NCBI GenBank assembly: GCA_050743265.1
Contig: JBOGEN010000050.1
Coordinates: 1 to 30,927, forward strand
DNA length: 30,927 nucleotides
Reading direction: 5' to 3'
From: JBOGEN01 sp050743265
GTDB taxonomy: Bacteria > Actinomycetota > Actinomycetes > JBOGEN01
Part shown: positions 15,421 through 23,969 of the stretch, piece by piece
Numbering within the stretch: position 1 is the first letter of the stretch
Layout of the letters: every line of letters begins with the position of its first letter
Position numbers and translations under genes: made by a program
Notes under the pieces: generated by a model
What the model saw: the letters and a program-made list of their open reading frames with translations, nothing else
What the model was told of the DNA's origin: nothing
Database searches by the model: none

Positions 15421-16730
15421 GCGTCCTCGCCGTGGGCCTGTCGCACCGGACCGCCCCCGTGTCCGTGCTCGAGAGCGCGGCGCTGGCCGGGGAGCGGCTC
15501 GACGCGTTCGTCCGCGACGTGCGGCACGCCCGGTACGTCGCAGAGGGCGTCGTCGTCTCCACGTGCAACCGGGTCGAGGTGTACGCCGAGGTGGACAAGT
15601 TCCACGGCGGCGTCGCCGAGGTGTCCGAGCTCCTCTCCGCGCACAGCGGCCTCACGCTCGACGCGCTGACCCCGCACCTGTACGTGCTCTACGAGGATCG
15701 CGCGGTGCAGCACCTCTTCTCGGTCGCGTGCGGGCTCGACTCCATGGTGGTCGGGGAGAGCCAGGTGCTCGGCCAGGTGCGCGCCGCGCTGCGCCGCTCC
15801 CAGGAGCTCGACACCACCGGACGGGTGCTCAACGAGCTGTTCCAGCAGGCCCTGCGCGTCGGCAAGCGTGCGCACGCGGAGACCGACATCGACAGGGCAG
15901 GCGCCTCGCTCGTGTCCGTCGGGCTCGCCCAGGTCGACCGCGTCGTCGGCGACCTCGCCGGACGCAGCGCGCTCGTCATCGGCGCCGGCTCGATGAGCGC
16001 ACTGGCCGCCACCTCGCTGGCCCGGTCGGGTGCCGGTGAGGTCGCCGTGGTGAACCGGACGTACGACAACGCCGTCCGCCTGGCGAAGACCATGGGCGGC
16101 CGGGCCGTCCCGCTCACCGAGCTGGTGGACGCGATCGCCGCGGCCGACGTCGTGGTGTCCTGCACCGGCGCGGTCGGGCACGTGGTGACCCGCGACCAGG
16201 TCGAGCAGGCCCGGGCCCGGCGCGGCAGCGCCCCCCAGTACGTGCTCGACCTGGCGCTGCCCCGCGACGTCGACCCGTCAGTGGCCGACCTGGACGGCGT
16301 GGCCGTGTGCGACCTCGCCGCGCTGCAGGACGTGCTCGCCGGCGAGGACCGCGACGCCGAAGAGGACGCCGTCCGCGCGATCGTCACCGAGGAGGTGGCC
16401 GCGTACCTGTCCTGGCAGCAGGCTGTGCAGGTCGCGCCGACCGTGGTCGCGCTGCGCACGATGGCCTCGGACGTCGTCGACGCCGAGCTCGGGCGGCTCG
16501 CCGGGCGCATCCCCGACCTCGAGCAGCGCGACAGGGACGAGATCGAGCTGACCGTCCGCCGCGTGGTGGACAAGCTGCTGCACGCCCCCACGGTGCGGGT
16601 GAAGCAGCTCGCCGAAGAGCCGGGCGGTCACGCGTACGCGGAGGCGCTGCGCGAGCTCTTCGGGCTCGACCCGAAGGCGATCGAGGCGATGACCCGCGCC
16701 GACGCCGCGGTCGAGGAGGCCGGGCCGTGA
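15417..16730 (+). CDS. hemA: Glutamyl-tRNA reductase
   Basis: 437 residues, GTG overlapping the rex stop. It reduces glutamyl-tRNA(Glu) with NADPH to glutamate-1-semialdehyde, the first committed step of C5-pathway heme synthesis. The N-terminal catalytic domain carries the nucleophilic cysteine in VVVSTCNRVEVYAEV (Cys50), then LFSVACGLDSMVVGESQVLG, a family signature. The NADPH domain has VIGAGSMSALAATSLARSGA. A C-terminal helical dimerisation domain ends GLDPKAIEAMTRADAA. Length is normal. The stop overlaps hemC (GTGA). HemA normally channels product to HemL, which is encoded four genes downstream. Confidence 0.96.
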   Translation: MSVLAVGLSHRTAPVSVLESAALAGERLDAFVRDVRHARYVAEGVVVSTCNRVEVYAEVDKFHGGVAEVSELLSAHSGLTLDALTPHLYVLYEDRAVQHLFSVACGLDSMVVGESQVLGQVRAALRRSQELDTTGRVLNELFQQALRVGKRAHAETDIDRAGASLVSVGLAQVDRVVGDLAGRSALVIGAGSMSALAATSLARSGAGEVAVVNRTYDNAVRLAKTMGGRAVPLTELVDAIAAADVVVSCTGAVGHVVTRDQVEQARARRGSAPQYVLDLALPRDVDPSVADLDGVAVCDLAALQDVLAGEDRDAEEDAVRAIVTEEVAAYLSWQQAVQVAPTVVALRTMASDVVDAELGRLAGRIPDLEQRDRDEIELTVRRVVDKLLHAPTVRVKQLAEEPGGHAYAEALRELFGLDPKAIEAMTRADAAVEEAGP

Positions 16731-17719
16731 CCGCCGCCCTGCGCCTGGGAACCCGGGCGAGCCGACTGGCCCGCGTGCAGGCTTCCTCCGTCGCGGACGC
16801 GCTGACGGCGTCCACCGGGCGCCCGGTGGAGCTCGTCGAGGTGACCACCCGCGGCGACGTCGACCGCGCGGCGCTCACCCAGATCGGCGGCACCGGCGTG
16901 TTCGTGAGCGCGCTGCGGGAGGCGCTCGCCGCGGGGGAGGTGGACTGTGCCGTCCACTCGCTCAAGGACCTGCCCACTCTGCCCGCACCCGGCATCCTGC
17001 TCGCCGCGGTCCCGGTCCGCGAGGACCCGCGGGACGTGCTGGTGAGCCGGGACGCGCTGACTGTGGCCGAGCTGCCGCCAGGCGCCCGGGTGGGGACGGG
17101 CTCCCCGCGGCGTGCCGCTCAGCTGCGTGCGCTCGGGCTCGGCCTCGACGTCCTCGACGTCCGCGGCAACGTGGACACGCGCATCGCCAAGGTCACCGCG
17201 GGCGAGCTCGACGCGGTCGTGCTGGCCCGGGCCGGGCTGGCCCGGCTGGGTCGCCTGGACGAGGTCGCCGAGGCGCTGGACCCGCTGCAGATGGTGCCCG
17301 CGCCGGGGCAGGGGGCGCTCGCCTGCGAGTGCCGTGACGACGACACGGACACCGCCGGGCTGCTCGCCGCCCTGGACGACGCACCGTCGCGTGCCGCCGT
17401 CACTGCGGAGCGGGTGCTGCTCGGCCGGCTGGAGGCGGGCTGCGCCGCGCCCGTCGGGGCGTACGCCGAGGTGGCGGAGGGGGACGACGGGCCCGAGCTG
17501 TACCTGCGTGCGGTGGTCGCCGCCGTGGACGGGTCGGCGAACGTACGGCTGTCGGCGACGGGCCCGCTGCACGACGCCGAGGGTCTGGGCCGCCGGCTGG
17601 CCGAGCGCCTGTTCGACGAGGGCGCGGCCGCCCTGATGGGGGGCGACGGGGGGCTCGGGGGCTCAGGGGGATACGAGAGCGAACCGGAGACGAGCCGGAG
17701 CGGAGCGGAGACGCCGTGA
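16727..17719 (+). CDS. hemC: Hydroxymethylbilane synthase (porphobilinogen deaminase)
   Basis: 330 residues, GTG overlapping the hemA stop. It joins four porphobilinogens into hydroxymethylbilane on a dipyrromethane cofactor. The catalytic Asp lies in VDCAVHSLKDLPT (Asp81). Substrate-binding arginines are in GTGSPRRAAQLRAL and DVRGNVDTRIAK. The cofactor-binding cysteine is in LEAGCAAPVGAYA (Cys239), and MVPAPGQGALACE is a strong family motif. The last ~27 residues (Gly/Ser/Glu-rich) are a tail beyond the normal fold. The end overlaps the hemD start by 4 bases. Confidence 0.95.
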   Translation: MTAALRLGTRASRLARVQASSVADALTASTGRPVELVEVTTRGDVDRAALTQIGGTGVFVSALREALAAGEVDCAVHSLKDLPTLPAPGILLAAVPVREDPRDVLVSRDALTVAELPPGARVGTGSPRRAAQLRALGLGLDVLDVRGNVDTRIAKVTAGELDAVVLARAGLARLGRLDEVAEALDPLQMVPAPGQGALACECRDDDTDTAGLLAALDDAPSRAAVTAERVLLGRLEAGCAAPVGAYAEVAEGDDGPELYLRAVVAAVDGSANVRLSATGPLHDAEGLGRRLAERLFDEGAAALMGGDGGLGGSGGYESEPETSRSGAETP

Positions 17720-19338
17720 GTCCCACCCGAACCACCAAGAACGCGAAGAGTACGGCGCGCAGGGGGACGGTCGCCTTCGTCGGCACGGGGCCGGGTGACG
17801 CCCGGTTGCTGACCGTGCGCGCGGTCGAGCTTCTCGGCCTCGCCGACGCGGTCGTCCTCGACCGCATGCTCACCGCGGAGGACATCCGCGTGCACTGCCG
17901 CGAGGACGTGGAGTTCCTCGACGGTGCCGCCGCTGCCGACGGGGCCGAGCTGACCCACGCCGGGCGCGCGAAGCTGGCCGTGGCCCCGGCCAAGAGCGGC
18001 AAGCGGGTGGTCTGCCTGCGCGACGGCGACCCGACCCTGTTCGGGGGCCTCGCCGAGGAGGCGGCGGTCTGCGCCCGCGCAGGCGTCGGGTTCGAGGTCG
18101 TCCCCGGGGTGTCGGCCGCGCTCGGCGTCCCGACGTACGCCGGCGTCCCGCTCACCACCGACAAGGTGAGGGACGTCCACGTGGTCGACGCCGAGGGGGC
18201 CGTGGACTGGGCGACCGTGGGCGCGGGTGACGCCACCCTCGTCGTGCTCGGCGCGGTGGGGCAGATGGCCCAGGTCAGCAACGCCCTCGTGGCCGCGGGC
18301 CGGGCTCCGGGCACGCCCGTCGTGGTCACCACGCAGGGGACGACCACGGACCAGCGCACCGTCACCTCGACGCTGGAGAGCGTGGCCGCCGACGTGAAGG
18401 CGGCGAAGCTGCAGCCCCCGGCCGTCACCGTCGTGGGCGACGTCGTGGGGCTGCGCGACAAGCTGTCCTGGTTCGAGACGAAGCCGCTGTTCGGCTGGCG
18501 CGTCCTCGTCCCGCGCACGAAGGAGCAGGCGGCCGAGCTCTCGGAGCAGCTGCGGGCGTACGGCGCCGTGCCCGAGGAGGTGCCGACCATCTCGGTCGAG
18601 CCGCCGCGCACGCCGCAGCAGATGGAGCGCGCGCTGAAGGGGCTCGTGTCCGGGCGCTACCAGTGGATCGCGTTCACCTCGCGCAACGCTGTCCGCGCGA
18701 TCCGGGAGAAGTTCGAGGAGTACGGCCTGGACGCGCGGGCCTTCGCCGGCATCAAGGTCGCCGCCGTGGGCGAGCAGACAGCCGAGGCGCTCGAGCATTT
18801 CGGGGTCAAGCCCGACCTCGTGCCGTCCGGGCAGCAGTCCAGCGAGGGGCTGCTCGCCGACTGGCCTCCGTACGACTCCGTGTTCGACCCGATCGACCGG
18901 GTGCTCCTGCCCCGGGCCGACATCGCGACGGACACGCTCGCCGCCGGGCTGAAGGAGCTCGGCTGGGAGGTCGACGATGTGACCGCGTACCGGACGGTTC
19001 GTGCGGCGCCCCCGCCCGCCACGATCCGTGAGGCCATCAAGGGCGGCGGCTTCGACGCCGTCCTGTTCACCTCGTCGAGCACGGTGCGCAACCTCGTCGG
19101 CATCGCGGGCAAACCGCACGCCTGCACGATCGTGGCCTGCATCGGCCCGGCCACGGCCAAGACCGCCGAGGAGGTCGGCCTCCGGGTGGACGTCATGTCG
19201 CCTGAGCCGTCCGCCCTCCTGCTGGCCGAGGCGCTGGCCGAGTTCGGCACCGCGCGCCGCGAGGCCGCGGAGGAGGCCGGCGAGCCGGTGCTGCGGCCGA
19301 GCGAGAGGCGCGCCGGCGGCCGGCGCAAGGCACGCTGA
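17716..19338 (+). CDS. hemD: Uroporphyrinogen-III synthase fused to an N-terminal SUMT-like domain
   Basis: 540 residues, GTG overlapping hemC. Residues 17-255 have the tetrapyrrole methylase fold (FVGTGPGDARLLTVRA at the start, VVPGVSAALGVPTYAGVPLT centrally). Residues ~262-520 are HemD: WRVLVPRTKEQAAELSEQLR, WIAFTSRNAVRAIREKFEEY, LPRADIATDTL, and VLFTSSSTVRNLVGIAGKPH. HemD cyclises hydroxymethylbilane with D-ring inversion. The synthase half looks fully normal. In the methyltransferase half several SUMT hallmarks are changed: the GGDPF block reads RDGDPTLFGG and the KRxGxHxxxQ region is not recognisable. Siroheme-type methylation should therefore not be assumed. Actinobacterial HemD proteins commonly carry this fusion. 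Confidence 0.92.
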   Translation: MSPTRTTKNAKSTARRGTVAFVGTGPGDARLLTVRAVELLGLADAVVLDRMLTAEDIRVHCREDVEFLDGAAAADGAELTHAGRAKLAVAPAKSGKRVVCLRDGDPTLFGGLAEEAAVCARAGVGFEVVPGVSAALGVPTYAGVPLTTDKVRDVHVVDAEGAVDWATVGAGDATLVVLGAVGQMAQVSNALVAAGRAPGTPVVVTTQGTTTDQRTVTSTLESVAADVKAAKLQPPAVTVVGDVVGLRDKLSWFETKPLFGWRVLVPRTKEQAAELSEQLRAYGAVPEEVPTISVEPPRTPQQMERALKGLVSGRYQWIAFTSRNAVRAIREKFEEYGLDARAFAGIKVAAVGEQTAEALEHFGVKPDLVPSGQQSSEGLLADWPPYDSVFDPIDRVLLPRADIATDTLAAGLKELGWEVDDVTAYRTVRAAPPPATIREAIKGGGFDAVLFTSSSTVRNLVGIAGKPHACTIVACIGPATAKTAEEVGLRVDVMSPEPSALLLAEALAEFGTARREAAEEAGEPVLRPSERRAGGRRKAR

Positions 19339-19394
19339 GACACGGGGAAGCCGAGACAGACGAGGAACCCGAGGCACACCGGGAAGGAGACGAC

Positions 19395-20426
19395 GTGACC
19401 GCATCCGACGGTGTCAGCGGTGTCACCGGCGGGCCGGTGCCGCCGGCGCTGTTCCCGGTGGCCCGCCCGCGGCGGCTGCGGCGTACGCCCGCCCTGCGGC
19501 GGCTGGTCGCCGAGACGCACGTGGCCCCGTCCGACCTCGTCCTGCCGCTGTTCGTCAAGGAGGGCATCGACAGCGCACGGCCCGTCGCGTCCATGCCGGG
19601 CGTGCTGCAGCACACCCGCGAGTCCCTGGTCAAGTCCGCGCACGAGGCGGTCGAGGCCGGGGTCGGCGGTCTCGTCCTGTTCGGCGTGCCCGCGGTGAAG
19701 GACGACCGCGGGTCCGCCGCCGACGCCCCGGACGGCATCGTGCAGCAGGCGCTGCGCGACCTCGCCGCCGAGGTGGGCGACGCGACGGTGCTGATCGCCG
19801 ACCTGTGCCTGGACGAGTACACCGACCACGGGCACTGCGGCGTCCTGACCCCGAGCGGGCAGATCGACAACGACGCGACGCTGCGGCGGTACGCCGACAT
19901 CGCCGTGGCCCAGGCGGACGCCGGCGCCCACCTCGTGGCGCCCAGCGGCATGATGGACGGCCAGGTGGCCGCGATCCGTGGCGCGCTCGACCGCGCGGGA
20001 CACGACGAGGTCGGCGTCCTCGCGTACTCGGCGAAGTACGCCTCCGCGTTCTACGGCCCGTTCCGCGACGCCGCCGAGTGCGCCCCGCAGTTCGGCGACC
20101 GAGCCAGCTACCAGCAGGACCCGCCGAACACGGACGAGGCGCTGCGCGAGGTGGCCCTCGACCTCGCCGAGGGCGCCGACGCCGTCATGGTCAAGCCCGC
20201 GCTCGCGTACCTCGACGTGCTGCGGCGGGTCGCCGACGCGGTGGACGTGCCCGTCGCCGCGTACCAGGTGTCCGGCGAGTACGCGATGGTCGAGGCGGCC
20301 GCGGCGAAGGGCTGGCTCGACCGGGAGCGTGTCGTGCTCGAGACGCTCACCGCGATCCGCAGGGCGGGCGCCGACGTCGTGCTCACCTACTGGGCCACCG
20401 GGGCCGCCCGCCTGCTCGGCCGATGA
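19395..20426 (+). CDS. hemB: Delta-aminolevulinic acid dehydratase (porphobilinogen synthase)
   Basis: 343 residues from GTG at 19395, with GGAAGGAG upstream; a 56-base gap separates it from hemD. It condenses two 5-aminolevulinates to porphobilinogen. The two active-site lysines are in LAYSAKYASAFYGPFRDA (Lys214) and ADAVMVKPALAYLDVL (Lys267, Schiff base). The metal loop is DLCLDEYTDHGHCG: two of the three zinc cysteines of the classical CxCx7C site remain (Cys138, Cys148) and the middle one is Asp140, a mixed type. The first ~25 residues are variable. The gene lies after hemD and before hemL, completing the set from glutamyl-tRNA to uroporphyrinogen III. Confidence 0.95.
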   Translation: MTASDGVSGVTGGPVPPALFPVARPRRLRRTPALRRLVAETHVAPSDLVLPLFVKEGIDSARPVASMPGVLQHTRESLVKSAHEAVEAGVGGLVLFGVPAVKDDRGSAADAPDGIVQQALRDLAAEVGDATVLIADLCLDEYTDHGHCGVLTPSGQIDNDATLRRYADIAVAQADAGAHLVAPSGMMDGQVAAIRGALDRAGHDEVGVLAYSAKYASAFYGPFRDAAECAPQFGDRASYQQDPPNTDEALREVALDLAEGADAVMVKPALAYLDVLRRVADAVDVPVAAYQVSGEYAMVEAAAAKGWLDRERVVLETLTAIRRAGADVVLTYWATGAARLLGR

Positions 20427-20488
20427 GCCCGCGCACCTGACCCAGAACGAGCTGCTGACCGGAACGTCCCGTCCAGAGAAGTGAGGCC

Positions 20489-21808
20489 ATGACTGGGACC
20501 GGCCGCCACCCGTACGACGCGCCCGCCTCGCAGGCGCTGTTCGACCGCGCCAGGGCCGCCACCCCGGGAGGCGTGAACTCGCCCGTGCGGGCGTTCGCCG
20601 CCGTCGGGGGGACGCCCCGGTTCATGGTGCGCGGGCGCGGGCCGTACCTCACGGACGCCGACGGACGCGAGTACGTGGACCTGGTCGGCTCCTGGGGGCC
20701 GATGATCCTCGGTCACGCCCACCCCGAGGTCACCGAGGCGGTGCACGCCGCCGTGGCCGACGGCACGTCGTTCGGAACCCCCACCGCCCCCGAGGTCGTC
20801 CTCGCCGAGGAGATCGTGGCCCGGGTCGAGCCCGTGGACCAGGTGCGGCTGGTGTCCAGCGGGACCGAGGCCACGATGTCTGCGCTGCGCCTGGCGCGAG
20901 GGTTCACCCGGCGGGACAAGGTCGTCAAGTTCGCCGGCTGCTACCACGGGCACGTGGACGCGCTGCTCGCGTCCGCCGGGTCGGGCGTCGCGACACTGGG
21001 CCTGCCGGGCACGCCCGGGGTCACCGCCTCGGCGGCGGGCGACACGATCGTGCTGCCCTACAACGACCTCGACGCGGTCGCCGAGGCCTTCGCCGCGTAC
21101 GGGGACGAGATCGCCTGCGTCATCACAGAGGCCGCTGCCGCGAACATGGGGGTCGTCCCGCCCGTCGAGGGGTTCAACGCCGGGCTGGCCGACCTCTGCC
21201 GCCGGCACGGCGCGCTGTGGATCTCGGACGAGGTGATGACCGGCTTCCGGGTCGGCCGGGCGGGCTGGTACGGGCTCGACGGTGTACGGCCGGACCTCAT
21301 GACGTTCGGCAAGGTCATGGGCGGCGGGTTCCCCGCGGCCGCGTTCGGCGGGCGACGGGACGTGATGTCCCACCTCGCCCCGACCGGCGGCGTTTACCAG
21401 GCCGGCACCCTGTCCGGCAACCCGGTGGCCTGCACGGCAGGCGCGACGACCCTTCGCCTGCTCACCGATGCGGTGTACGCCCGGCTCGACCGCACCGCGG
21501 CCGAGGTCGGGCGCCTCGCCTCGGAGGCGCTGGCCAAGGAGGGCGTCGCGCACCGCCTGCAGACCGCGGGCAACCTGTTCTCCGTCTTCTTCACGGACAC
21601 GCCGGTGACCGACTTCGAGGGCGCCCGGGCGCAGCAGGCGTCCAGGTACACCGCCTTCTTCCACGCGATGCTCGCGCGGGGCGTCTACCTGCCGCCGTCG
21701 GCGTACGAGGCGTGGTTCGTCAGCGCGGCGCACGACGAGGCCGCCGTGGACCGCGTGGCCGACGCCCTGCCCGCCGCCGCCCGGGCTGCCGCGGAGGCGA
21801 GCACGTGA
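20489..21808 (+). CDS. hemL: Glutamate-1-semialdehyde 2,1-aminomutase
   Basis: 439 residues from ATG at 20489 with GTGAGG upstream. A PLP enzyme of the class-III aminotransferase fold that turns glutamate-1-semialdehyde into 5-aminolevulinate, the step after HemA. Visible motifs: ATPGGVNSPVRAF and VDLVGSWGPMILGHAHP at the N-terminus, SSGTEATMSALRLAR for phosphate binding, CYHGHVDALLASAGSG, LWISDEVMTGFR with the pyridine-N Asp (Asp247), and the Schiff-base lysine in MTFGKVMGGGFPAAAFGG (Lys275). Length is normal. A 62-base gap follows hemB and a GTGA overlap leads to the next gene. Confidence 0.96.
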   Translation: MTGTGRHPYDAPASQALFDRARAATPGGVNSPVRAFAAVGGTPRFMVRGRGPYLTDADGREYVDLVGSWGPMILGHAHPEVTEAVHAAVADGTSFGTPTAPEVVLAEEIVARVEPVDQVRLVSSGTEATMSALRLARGFTRRDKVVKFAGCYHGHVDALLASAGSGVATLGLPGTPGVTASAAGDTIVLPYNDLDAVAEAFAAYGDEIACVITEAAAANMGVVPPVEGFNAGLADLCRRHGALWISDEVMTGFRVGRAGWYGLDGVRPDLMTFGKVMGGGFPAAAFGGRRDVMSHLAPTGGVYQAGTLSGNPVACTAGATTLRLLTDAVYARLDRTAAEVGRLASEALAKEGVAHRLQTAGNLFSVFFTDTPVTDFEGARAQQASRYTAFFHAMLARGVYLPPSAYEAWFVSAAHDEAAVDRVADALPAAARAAAEAST

Positions 21809-22518
21809 GCGGCAGACAGGACGAGGAGCACCCGCCGAGCGCGCACGAGGGCGGGCCGACGGGCGGGCGCACCGTGGTGCACCTGCTCCGCCACGGCGAG
21901 GTGCACAACCCCGACGGCATCCTGTACGGGCGGCTGCCCGGCTTCCTCCTCTCCGCGCTCGGCCACCAGATGGCCAGGGCCGCGGCCAAGGCCCTGGGCG
22001 AGCACGACGTGGCCGCCGTCGTGTCGTCCCCGCTCGAGCGCGCCCGTGAGACCGCCGGACCCATCGCGGAGGCGTTCGGCCTCGAACCGACCGCGGACGA
22101 CCGCCTGGTCGAGGCGGACAACGTGTTCGAGGGCTGGACGTTCGGCGTCGGTGACGGCTCGCTGCGCCGGGTGACCCACTGGCGGCACCTCTACAACCCG
22201 TTCCGGCCGTCCTGGGGCGAGCCGTACGAGATGATCGCCGCCCGCATGCTCGCGGCGATGGCCACCGTCCGTGACGCGGTGCCCGGTCGCGAGGCAGTCT
22301 GCGTGAGCCACCAGCTTCCGATCTGGACGGTGCGCAGCGCCGTGGAGGGTCGCCGGCTCTGGCACGACCCACGCCGGCGGGAGTGCGCCCTGGCGAGCCT
22401 GACGTCCTTCACGTACGAGGGCGAGGAGATCGTCGGCGTGACCTACACCGAGCCCGCCGCGCACCTGGTGCCGAAGCGGCTGCGGGCCGGCAGCAAGTCC
22501 CTCGACGCGGGCGCCTGA
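21805..22518 (+). CDS. Histidine phosphatase (phosphoglycerate-mutase-like) family protein
   Basis: 237 residues, GTG overlapping the hemL stop. The phosphohistidine motif is VVHLLRHGEVHNPDGILYGR (RHGE at 29-32, His30 nucleophile). SSPLERARETAGPIAEAFGL supplies the second arginine, and the second catalytic histidine is in VCVSHQLPIWTVR (His169). The first 21 residues are a polar lead-in. Members include phosphoglycerate mutases, cobalamin phosphatases and many broad-specificity phosphatases; the substrate is not evident. A homologue sits at the same place in M. tuberculosis (Rv0525, from memory), between hemL and the cytochrome c maturation genes, so a link to heme or envelope redox metabolism is plausible but unproven. 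Confidence 0.88.
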   Translation: MSGRQDEEHPPSAHEGGPTGGRTVVHLLRHGEVHNPDGILYGRLPGFLLSALGHQMARAAAKALGEHDVAAVVSSPLERARETAGPIAEAFGLEPTADDRLVEADNVFEGWTFGVGDGSLRRVTHWRHLYNPFRPSWGEPYEMIAARMLAAMATVRDAVPGREAVCVSHQLPIWTVRSAVEGRRLWHDPRRRECALASLTSFTYEGEEIVGVTYTEPAAHLVPKRLRAGSKSLDAGA

Positions 22519-22535
22519 GCCGCCCCGGAGTGCCG

Positions 22536-23162
22536 ATGACCCCTTCTGCCCGCAGTCGTGCCGCGGCCGCCCTGGTGTGCGTGCTGGTGGCCGTGCTCTC
22601 CGGGTGCGCCGCGGACTCCGGCGGGGCCGCCACCGGCGGAGCGGACCAGGACGCCCAGCGCTTCGTCGCCGGCGACGGGTCGATCGAGGTGGTGGCGCCG
22701 TCCGAGCGGGAGCCCGCCGTGGACGTGTCCGGGGACACCTTCACCGGCGGCACGCTCTCCCTGGCCGACTACCGCGGCGAGGTGGTCGTGCTCAACGTCT
22801 GGGCGTCCTGGTGCGCCCCGTGCCGGGTCGAGTCACCCGGGCTGGAACGCGTCTGGAGCGACGTCCGTTCGCAGGGCGTGCAGTTCGTCGGTGTCAACGT
22901 CAAGGACTCCGAGGCCTCGGCGCGTGCGTTCGTCCGGCGGTTCGGGATCTCGTACCCGATGGTCGACGACCAGCCCGGACGCGTCCCGCTGGCCTTCGGC
23001 GGCACGCTCCCGCCGGCCGCCATCCCGAGCACCCTCGTGCTCGACCGCTCGGGCCGCGTCGCGGCGCGGGCGCTGGGCGGCGTGACCGAGTCCGAGCTGC
23101 GCGACGTGATCGACACCGTCGCCGACGGGGGGCCCGCCGCGGGCCAGGGGCGAGGCGGATGA
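22536..23162 (+). CDS. resA: TlpA/ResA-type thiol-disulfide reductase lipoprotein
   Basis: 208 residues from ATG at 22536 (CGGAG just upstream). A lipoprotein signal peptide ends in the lipobox LSGC (Cys24), so the protein is anchored on the outer face of the membrane. A thioredoxin fold follows with the active site WASWCAPCRVESPGLE (Cys93, Cys96) and the cis-Pro region AAIPSTLVLDRSGRV. ResA reduces the CxxCH cysteines of apocytochrome c before heme attachment, taking electrons from CcdA, whose gene overlaps this one (ATGA). The assignment to cytochrome c maturation rests on the gene order ResA-CcdA-ResB-CcsB. Confidence 0.9.
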   Translation: MTPSARSRAAAALVCVLVAVLSGCAADSGGAATGGADQDAQRFVAGDGSIEVVAPSEREPAVDVSGDTFTGGTLSLADYRGEVVVLNVWASWCAPCRVESPGLERVWSDVRSQGVQFVGVNVKDSEASARAFVRRFGISYPMVDDQPGRVPLAFGGTLPPAAIPSTLVLDRSGRVAARALGGVTESELRDVIDTVADGGPAAGQGRGG

Positions 23163-23965
23163 CGGGCCTGGCCGCTGCCTCCCTGGACGTGCCGCTCGTG
23201 CTCGCGTCCGTGGGGGAGACGTTCCGCGAGACGGTCCTCGACGGGTCCCTGCTGATGGCAGCGCCTGTCGCGCTCGTCGCGGGGCTCGTCTCCTTCCTCT
23301 CGCCGTGCGTGCTGCCGTTGGTGCCCGGCTACCTCTCGTACGTCACGGGGATGGCCGCCGCCGACCTCGAGGACTCACGTGGGGCCGGGCGCGGGCGCAT
23401 CGTCGCCGGCACGGCCCTGTTCGTCGTCGGGTTCTCCGCCGTGTTCGTCACCGCGGGCGCGCTCTTCGGCGGGCTCGGGGGAGCCGTGGCCAGCAACAGC
23501 GACACGCTCAGCCGGGTGCTCGGGGCGCTCACGATCGTCCTCGGGCTGGTGTTCCTCGGGCTCGTGCCGGGCCTGCAGCGGGAGTACCGCGTGCACCGGG
23601 CACCGCGCTTCGGGCTGGCTGGCGCGCCGCTGCTCGGCCTCCTCTTCGGGCTGGGGTGGACGCCGTGCATCGGCCCCACGCTGGGGGCCGTCCAGACGCT
23701 GGCGTACGACAGCGCGAGCGCCGGACGTGGCGCCCTGCTCACGGCCGTGTACTGCGCCGGGCTGGGCCTGCCCTTCGTGGTCGCCGGGCTCGCGTTCCGC
23801 CAAGCGCTCGGGGCGTTCGCCTGGGTGCGCCGGCACTCGGTCTGGGTGATGCGGGCCGGCGGGGTGATGCTCGTCGTGCTCGGGCTGCTGCTCGTGACCG
23901 GCGTGTGGCAGGACCTGTCGGTGTCGATGCGGACCTGGGTCTCCGGGTTCTCCACGGCGGTGTAG
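23159..23965 (+). CDS. ccdA: Cytochrome c biogenesis protein CcdA (thiol-disulfide transmembrane shuttle)
   Basis: 268 residues, ATG overlapping the resA stop. Six predicted membrane helices. The two redox cysteines lie in VSFLSPCVLPLVPGYLSY (Cys50, helix 1) and GLGWTPCIGPTLGAV (Cys170, helix 4), the pseudo-symmetric CcdA/DsbD-beta pattern. It moves reducing equivalents from cytosolic thioredoxin to extracytoplasmic ResA. The first ~30 residues, before the first helix, are longer than in minimal CcdA proteins. A 4-base gap separates it from resB. Confidence 0.94.
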   Translation: MTGLAAASLDVPLVLASVGETFRETVLDGSLLMAAPVALVAGLVSFLSPCVLPLVPGYLSYVTGMAAADLEDSRGAGRGRIVAGTALFVVGFSAVFVTAGALFGGLGGAVASNSDTLSRVLGALTIVLGLVFLGLVPGLQREYRVHRAPRFGLAGAPLLGLLFGLGWTPCIGPTLGAVQTLAYDSASAGRGALLTAVYCAGLGLPFVVAGLAFRQALGAFAWVRRHSVWVMRAGGVMLVVLGLLLVTGVWQDLSVSMRTWVSGFSTAV

Positions 23966-23969
23966 CCCG

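Noticed and set aside
17119..19404. A 761-codon minus-strand open frame
   Set aside because: Antisense to hemC and hemD; low-complexity Arg/Gly/His-rich translation.
20387..22372. A 661-codon minus-strand open frame
   Set aside because: Antisense to hemL and the histidine phosphatase; no recognisable motif.
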